A stretch of 64,000 bases of DNA from Methanobacterium petrolearium (GTDB lineage Archaea; Methanobacteriota; Methanobacteria; Methanobacteriales; Methanobacteriaceae): the NCBI RefSeq assembly GCF_017873625.1, contig NZ_JAGGKL010000001.1:87001-151000 (forward strand), given 5' to 3'. Of this stretch, positions 59,596-64,000 are shown in pieces. The position numbers and the translations under genes were made by a program. The stretch's first letter is position 1. The number at the start of each line of letters is the position of its first letter. The notes beneath the pieces were generated by a model that worked only from the letters and a program-made list of their open reading frames with translations, searched no databases and was not told where the DNA came from.

Positions 59596-60138
59596 ATGTC
59601 TATCAACAATGATTCCATCAAAAATAATTTTGATGTTTTCAGAACTGAAGCACTGTCTATGTTGCCTGATTGCACCCTAAAAGAAGTATCCGATCTTGTT
59701 CTGGAAGAAACCAAAAAAAATCTTAAAAGTAGAAGCTGTTATGTGGCATTTATCGACCCAGAAAATGGAGACAGTGTAGGCATATCCTTTTCCCATTTAA
59801 CAAAATCCTGTCAGATGTACGAAGAGATGGGTGAAGCCAGATTCAAGGTCCTAAAAGATGGAACCTATGGTGGACTTTTAGGTTACTCCCTGGATACTGG
59901 TAAATCAATATATGTTCATGATATAAACAGTCACCCTGCTGCCCATGGTATTCCACCCGGCCATGACCCGGTTGATCAATTTTTATCAGTTCCTGTGCTT
60001 TATAATGAAGATATTCTTGGACAAATCGTGGCTGGGAATCCTGAAGAAGATTACACCCAGAAATCTGTGGAAATTGCTGAGAAAATAGCAGATATTTATG
60101 CCGTGATCCTCAAAGAACTGCTTTACAATGAAAAATAG
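59596..60138 (+). CDS. GAF-domain protein
   Basis: The 180-residue protein is essentially one GAF domain: 'LVLEETKKNLKSRSCYVAFI' at the start, 'LLGYSLDTGKSIYVHDINSH' in the middle and 'VPVLYNEDILGQIVAGNPEE' near residue 140. GAF domains sense small ligands or redox state. The ATG follows GAGGAGG within the previous gene, so translation is coupled. With no output domain of its own, the likely partner is the upstream Cys-cluster protein. Confidence 0.88.
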   Translation: MSINNDSIKNNFDVFRTEALSMLPDCTLKEVSDLVLEETKKNLKSRSCYVAFIDPENGDSVGISFSHLTKSCQMYEEMGEARFKVLKDGTYGGLLGYSLDTGKSIYVHDINSHPAAHGIPPGHDPVDQFLSVPVLYNEDILGQIVAGNPEEDYTQKSVEIAEKIADIYAVILKELLYNEK

Positions 60139-60237
60139 CCCTAAAATCTAATTTATATAATAATTTTTTCTAAATAAAAATAATAAGATTAAAAATATAA
60201 AAAATAGAGGATTTTTGGTTATTATAAAGGATTTTAA

Positions 60238-60663
60238 TTATTCATCAGTGACCGTAACTTTGTTCATCACGTCGCCCGGTTTGATGGCATTAACCACATC
60301 CATTCCCTTGACCACTTTGCCGAAGACGGTGTGTACACCATCCAGGTGGGGTTGCGGGGAGTGAGTGATGAAAAACTGGCTTCCACCAGTGTCCTTACCT
60401 GCATGGGCCATTGAAAGGGCTCCTGTGCCATGTTTATGGGGATTTATCTCACATTTTATAGTGTAACCGGGCCCTCCGGTTCCGTTACCCTTAGGACATC
60501 CACCCTGAATTACAAAATTGGGGATGACTCTGTGGAAGGTTAATCCATTGTAGAAACCACTGTTAGCCAGTTTTTCGAAGTTAGCAACCGTGTTAGGTGC
60601 TTCCTTTTCAAAAAGTGCAAGTTCAATGTTTCCTTTATCTGTTTCGATAATGGCTTTTTTCAT
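60238..60663 (-). CDS. Cyclophilin-type peptidyl-prolyl cis-trans isomerase
   Basis: The 141-residue cytoplasmic cyclophilin has 'TFHRVIPNFVIQGG' with the catalytic Arg, 'GALSMAHAGKDTGGSQFFIT' and 'LDGVHTVFGKVVKGMDVV'. It catalyses proline isomerisation during folding. The Met at 60663 ('MKKAIIETDKGN') fits other short archaeal cyclophilins better than the listed frame start at 60669; the upstream AGGTGAATGATC carries the ribosome site. It is convergent with the GAF gene. Confidence 0.95.
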   Translation of the reverse strand: MKKAIIETDKGNIELALFEKEAPNTVANFEKLANSGFYNGLTFHRVIPNFVIQGGCPKGNGTGGPGYTIKCEINPHKHGTGALSMAHAGKDTGGSQFFITHSPQPHLDGVHTVFGKVVKGMDVVNAIKPGDVMNKVTVTDE

Positions 60664-60770
60664 GATCATTCACCTAAACAACGTTCACTTTCCTTGTTTA
60701 TAAATGTTTGATGCAATAATTTAAAGATAGTCATTTAGATTTCGAAGAATGAATAATGACAAAAGAGTAT

Positions 60771-61115
60771 TTAAGGCTGATTTGGATCCAAAACCCCTTG
60801 ATGCCCTACTAACATGAATGAAATTAGCAATCCGAGGATTCCGGCAACTATCCAAGCTATTCCAGCTAATAAATCCCCCGCGTAAAGCATGAATCCACCT
60901 ATACCTAACAATATAATGGCACATAGCAAAATGATAGTTTTTCTTATTTTTACTGCTTTAATAGGGCGTCCAAGTTGCGGGGAAACTGAAAGGAATATTA
61001 TGCCTAAAACAAACCAGACCACACCCTGAGATAATTGGCCAATGTATACTGTGTAAATTCCTATAATCAACAGAAGAATCGATCCTATGTACAAAATGAG
61101 TTTCCGATTATCCAT
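60771..61115 (-). CDS. Small four-helix membrane protein, unknown
   Basis: A 114-residue protein with four hydrophobic segments in two similar hairpins: 'LYIGSILLLIIGIYTVYIGQ' with 'GVVWFVLGIIFLSVS', and 'IILLCAIILLGIGGFMLYAG' with 'GIAWIVAGILGLLI'. The two halves look like an internal duplication. I do not recognise the family. A GGGGAGG ribosome site precedes the ATG. Confidence 0.7.
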   Translation of the reverse strand: MDNRKLILYIGSILLLIIGIYTVYIGQLSQGVVWFVLGIIFLSVSPQLGRPIKAVKIRKTIILLCAIILLGIGGFMLYAGDLLAGIAWIVAGILGLLISFMLVGHQGVLDPNQP

Positions 61116-61481
61116 TGCCTTTAAACCTCCCCAATGATATTAATGGATATTATATGCTAGTTAAAATAACATTTGCAGAAGAATTTCCATTAAATAGATT
61201 TTACAGTAATATCCATTGTCTTACCTCATATTTAACCATTGCCATAGTATTACATTACAGTGGTACTCTATATGATTAAAATGTTTATAACCATGACCAG
61301 TTATACAGATTATACAGTTAATATATATCTTGAAGTTTACAAACAGCCTTAAATTACGTGGTTTACCAAAATGAATAATATTTCTCATCAGCCAGATCAT
61401 GAGAAGTAAAACCTGACATTGGATAGTAAAACTTCATTTAAGATTTATAGGTAATTAAATTACATTTATGTGGGTGATAGG
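61116..61481. other. Intergenic control region upstream of argD
   Basis: About 365 bp between divergent genes. It holds a TATA-like AATATATATC (61320-61329) and, just before it, the tandem 9-mer TTATACAG(A/T) repeated twice (about 61301-61318). A promoter at that TATA box would give an argD leader of about 130 nt. No RNA gene is visible. Confidence 0.45.
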
Positions 61482-62660
61482 ATGAACACAGAAGAAATTA
61501 TAGCTTTAGATAAAGATTATGTCATGCAAACTTACGGTCGTCAGCCCCTGGCCCTTAAAGAAGGAAAGGGTGCTGTTGTATGGGATGTAGAAGGCAATCC
61601 TTATATTGACTGTGTGGCGGGTATTGCGGTGAACAATGTAGGACATGCCCATCCTCGTGTTGTTGAGGCCATCTGCCAGCAGGCCCAAAAACTGATCCAC
61701 ACCTCCAATCTTTACTACACTGAAAAACAGGTACGTTTAGCAAAACTCCTAGTAGAAGTCTCTCCCCATCAGAAAGCCTTCTTCTGCAACAGCGGAGCAG
61801 AAGCCAATGAAGGAGCTATCAAACTGGCCCGAAAATACACTGGTAAAGGAGACATCATAGCCATGGAAAACAGTTTCCACGGACGAACCATAACCACCAT
61901 CACTGCCACTGGCCAGCACAAATATAAAAAAGGATTCGGACCACTCCCCCCCGGATTTACACATGTCCCCTATGGAAACCTTGAAGCTGTGGCTGAGGCA
62001 ATAACTGAAAAAACTGCAGCGGTGTTGGTAGAACCGGTACAAGGAGAAGGTGGGATAATAATACCTCCTGAAGGTTATCTTGATGATTTAAAGAAACTCT
62101 GCCATGAAAATGATGTTTTACTCATATTTGACGAAGTACAAACTGGTTTTGGGCGGACTGGGGAGATGTTTGCATCACAGACCTTCAAAGTAACCCCAGA
62201 TATAACTACCTTAGCCAAAGCCATAGCTGGTGGTTTCCCAATGGGAGCCATTTTAGCCAGTGAAGAAGTGGGAAATGCATTTCAACCGGGTGACCACGCC
62301 GCAACTTTTGGGGGAGGACCACTGGCATGTGCCGCTGGAATTGCTTCGGTTGAAACCATCCGGCAAGAAGGATTACTCCAGAAATCACGGGAAAACGGAC
62401 TTTACTTCAAAAATGAGTTAAAAGAAATCTTCCAGGCATATGGACTGGTTGAAGATGTGCGGGGTGTGGGTCTGATGCTTGGTATGGAAATGGATATGCC
62501 ATGTGCCCACATGGTTGATGACATGCGCGAACAGGGGGTTCTGGTGAACTGCACAGCAGACAATGTTCTCAGATTCGTTCCTCCACTGGTAATCACCCAG
62601 GAGCAGATTAATAACGTGATTGACCATTTGGATGAAGTTTTAGTACGTGTGTCCGGTTAA
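61482..62660 (+). CDS. argD: Acetylornithine aminotransferase
   Basis: ArgD is a PLP-dependent class III aminotransferase of arginine synthesis. Motifs: 'CNSGAEANEGAIKLARKYTG' near residue 100, 'FHGRTITTITATGQHKYKKG', 'EPVQGEGGI', the PLP-binding Asp in 'LLIFDEVQTGFGRTG' and the PLP Lys in 'TTLAKAIAGGFPMGA'. The frame opens at a GTG (61470); the ATG at 61482, after GGTGATAGG, is a better start. lysA follows after 300 bp. In methanogens this enzyme can also serve lysine synthesis, which fits that neighbour. Confidence 0.95.
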   Translation: MNTEEIIALDKDYVMQTYGRQPLALKEGKGAVVWDVEGNPYIDCVAGIAVNNVGHAHPRVVEAICQQAQKLIHTSNLYYTEKQVRLAKLLVEVSPHQKAFFCNSGAEANEGAIKLARKYTGKGDIIAMENSFHGRTITTITATGQHKYKKGFGPLPPGFTHVPYGNLEAVAEAITEKTAAVLVEPVQGEGGIIIPPEGYLDDLKKLCHENDVLLIFDEVQTGFGRTGEMFASQTFKVTPDITTLAKAIAGGFPMGAILASEEVGNAFQPGDHAATFGGGPLACAAGIASVETIRQEGLLQKSRENGLYFKNELKEIFQAYGLVEDVRGVGLMLGMEMDMPCAHMVDDMREQGVLVNCTADNVLRFVPPLVITQEQINNVIDHLDEVLVRVSG

Positions 62661-62960
62661 CTACAGTTCTAAAACTTTTATCCTTTATTTTCGTGTTTTT
62701 TTAATATTTATCTCCTGTTTTTTGTGATTTTTAACTTGTATCTCCTCTTTTTTGTGATTTTAAACTTGTATCTTATGTTTTTGTGATCTTGAACTTGTAG
62801 CTCCTGTTCTACGTTTATCTCCCCTTGTTGTTTTATCTCATTTTTTTAATATGAAACATGTTTATGCGAAGGGTGACTGGTTTTCCTACAATTTTAATCG
62901 TAACAAATATATAATGACAAAATGATATATTTGATGTTTACTTCTTTTCGGAGGATAATA
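62661..62960. other. argD-lysA intergenic region
   Basis: This 300-bp gap contains an imperfect 30-bp tandem repeat (62709-62815, listed separately), further T-tracts suited to argD termination, and a lysA promoter-like AAATATATAATG (about 62905-62916). The lysA ribosome site GGAGG is at 62950-62954. Confidence 0.5.
62709..62815 (+). repeat. 30-bp imperfect tandem repeat downstream of argD
   Basis: Units start at 62709, 62739, 62769 and 62798 (periods 30, 30, 29). The consensus is TATCTCCTGTTTTTTGTGA followed by TTTTNAACTTG; the fourth copy is partial. The units are very T-rich on the coding strand and lie 49 bp after the argD stop, so they may act as a multi-step terminator. Confidence 0.8.
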
Positions 62961-64000
62961 ATGAACTTACACTTTAAGACCAATGAAAGAGGCAACCTGG
63001 ATATCGGTGGAGCCGATGCCCTTGAACTTGCCAAAGAATATGGAACACCCCTTTATGTTATAGATGAGATGAGGGTGCGGGATAACTACCAAAGAGTGCA
63101 CCAGGCATTCAGCCAGGAATATGCAGACTTTCAAATATTCTACGCTGCCAAAGCCAACACCAACCTGGCAGTTATGAAGATATTAGAACAGGAAGGAAGT
63201 GGAATTGATGCAGTTTCCCCTGGTGAAATATATACCGCCCTTCTAGCTGGATTCGATCCAGATAGAATACTATTTACTGGGAATAATGTCACCACCCCTG
63301 AGTTGAAATATGCCCTGGATGCTGGGGTACGCATGAATCTGGATTCTGTGTCCATGCTGGAACGCCTGGTAAAATTACCTGGAGCAGAAGGGACTAAAAT
63401 ATCCTTCCGGGTGAATCCTATGGTGGGCGCAGGACATCATGACCACTGCATAACTGGTGGAAAACTATCTAAATTTGGGATAATGGAACATGAAGCAGTT
63501 GAAATTTACCAAAAAGCTCAGGACCTTGGTTTTCAGCCTGTAGGAATTCACACCCATATTGGTTCAGGTATTCTGGATCCGGAACCATTCAAACTGGCGG
63601 TAGAGGTATTGATGGATGTTGCCGGCCGGGTACACCAGGATGCTGGTGTTAAATTTGAATTTATCGACTTTGGAGGTGGCCTGGGAATACCTTACACTCC
63701 AGAAGAACCAGTGCTGGACATTGAACAATTTGCCAGGGAAATTGTGGCTCTGTACAGGACCAAACTTCAGGAGTACGGTATTGATAATCCCACCATGTGC
63801 ATAGAACCAGGCCGTTACATTGTTGGAGATGCATCTTACCTCTTAACACGGGTTAACACTGTTAAACAAAGTTATCGGAAGTTTGTAGGAGTAGATGCTG
63901 GTTTTAACACCCTTCTACGTCCAACCATGTATGGGTCATATCATCATATCATGGTTGCAGACAAACCAGAAGCAACACCCACCCAGAACATTGATGTGGC
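62961..64000 (+). CDS. lysA: Diaminopimelate decarboxylase, N-terminal part
   Basis: LysA makes lysine from meso-diaminopimelate with PLP. The first 346 residues are present; the gene runs off the window. Motifs: PLP Lys in 'FYAAKANTNLAVMKIL' near residue 60, 'GIDAVSPGEIY', 'GIHTHIGSGILDPEPF', the glycine-rich phosphate loop 'FGGGLGIPYTPEEP' and 'EPGRYIVGDA'. A GGAGG site is correctly spaced from the ATG. Confidence 0.97.
   Translation, partial: MNLHFKTNERGNLDIGGADALELAKEYGTPLYVIDEMRVRDNYQRVHQAFSQEYADFQIFYAAKANTNLAVMKILEQEGSGIDAVSPGEIYTALLAGFDPDRILFTGNNVTTPELKYALDAGVRMNLDSVSMLERLVKLPGAEGTKISFRVNPMVGAGHHDHCITGGKLSKFGIMEHEAVEIYQKAQDLGFQPVGIHTHIGSGILDPEPFKLAVEVLMDVAGRVHQDAGVKFEFIDFGGGLGIPYTPEEPVLDIEQFAREIVALYRTKLQEYGIDNPTMCIEPGRYIVGDASYLLTRVNTVKQSYRKFVGVDAGFNTLLRPTMYGSYHHIMVADKPEATPTQNIDV

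Noticed and set aside
62709..62815. CRISPR array
   Set aside because: The 30-bp units are directly tandem without spacers and are degenerate T-rich sequence; no cas genes are in the window.

Overview
The window is archaeal and almost certainly from a Methanobacteriales methanogen, probably Methanobacterium. The evidence is the archaeal S-adenosylmethionine synthetase, the msvR/fpaA-rlp-rub oxygen-stress locus known from Methanothermobacter, an FmdE-family protein, DUF447 and DUF4013 proteins, TATA-box promoters, AGGTGA/GGAGG ribosome sites and AT-rich intergenic DNA. All calls come from reading the sequence and translations; no database search was run.

Layout. 0-3 kb: end of a HEAT-repeat gene, small proteins and mat. 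3-9 kb: ileS, purL and a dolichol-kinase-like gene. 9-15.4 kb (minus strand): two ABC export systems, a small XRE regulator and two paralogous membrane proteins. 15.6-18.1 kb: moeA and a PDZ site-2 protease. 18.1-21.9 kb: the oxygen-defence locus, with rub, rlp and fpaA on the minus strand and msvR divergent, separated by a duplicated composite operator. 21.9-24.4 kb: alpha/beta hydrolase, DUF447 and cbiL. 24.5-27.1 kb: accessory DNA with an MNT gene, a decayed HEPN partner, a surface-protein relic and two anchored proteins. 27.5-34.5 kb: two large helicases, one a DinG/XPD-like FeS helicase and one a DUF4011/SF1 helicase/Vsr-like nuclease/DUF3320 giant. They are the best candidate for an under-described defence or DNA-repair module.

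34.6-41.4 kb: rhodanese, YdeI fragment, AhpD-like protein, tRNA-Arg(TCG), three DUF4013 membrane proteins (one frameshifted), FmdE, CooC-like ATPase and a flavin reductase-like protein. 41.5-46.2 kb: UbiB-like kinase, ThrE-like exporter, hisF and an unknown gene. 46.2-54.1 kb: a DUF5518 gene flanked by 41-bp repeats, malic enzyme, proteasome-like Ntn hydrolase, CoA-transferase, SulP transporter and an adhesin-like pseudogene. 54.4-60.1 kb: GIN-domain lipoprotein, OGG-type glycosylase, a membrane protein with an AttH/CrtC lipocalin-like protein, and a Cys-cluster protein coupled to a GAF protein. 60.2-64 kb: cyclophilin, small membrane protein, argD and the 5' part of lysA.

A recurring oddity is single-base frame breaks, several at or near short homopolymer runs (HEPN gene, a DUF4013 gene, a roughly 50-codon membrane peptide, the SulP 5' end). 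Malic enzyme also lacks a canonical start. Either accessory genes are decaying here or the assembly carries indel errors. Short coding-like fragments between genes (25.3, 26.2, 35.1, 37.1, 47.3 and 53.7 kb) show that several intergenic regions are gene relics.
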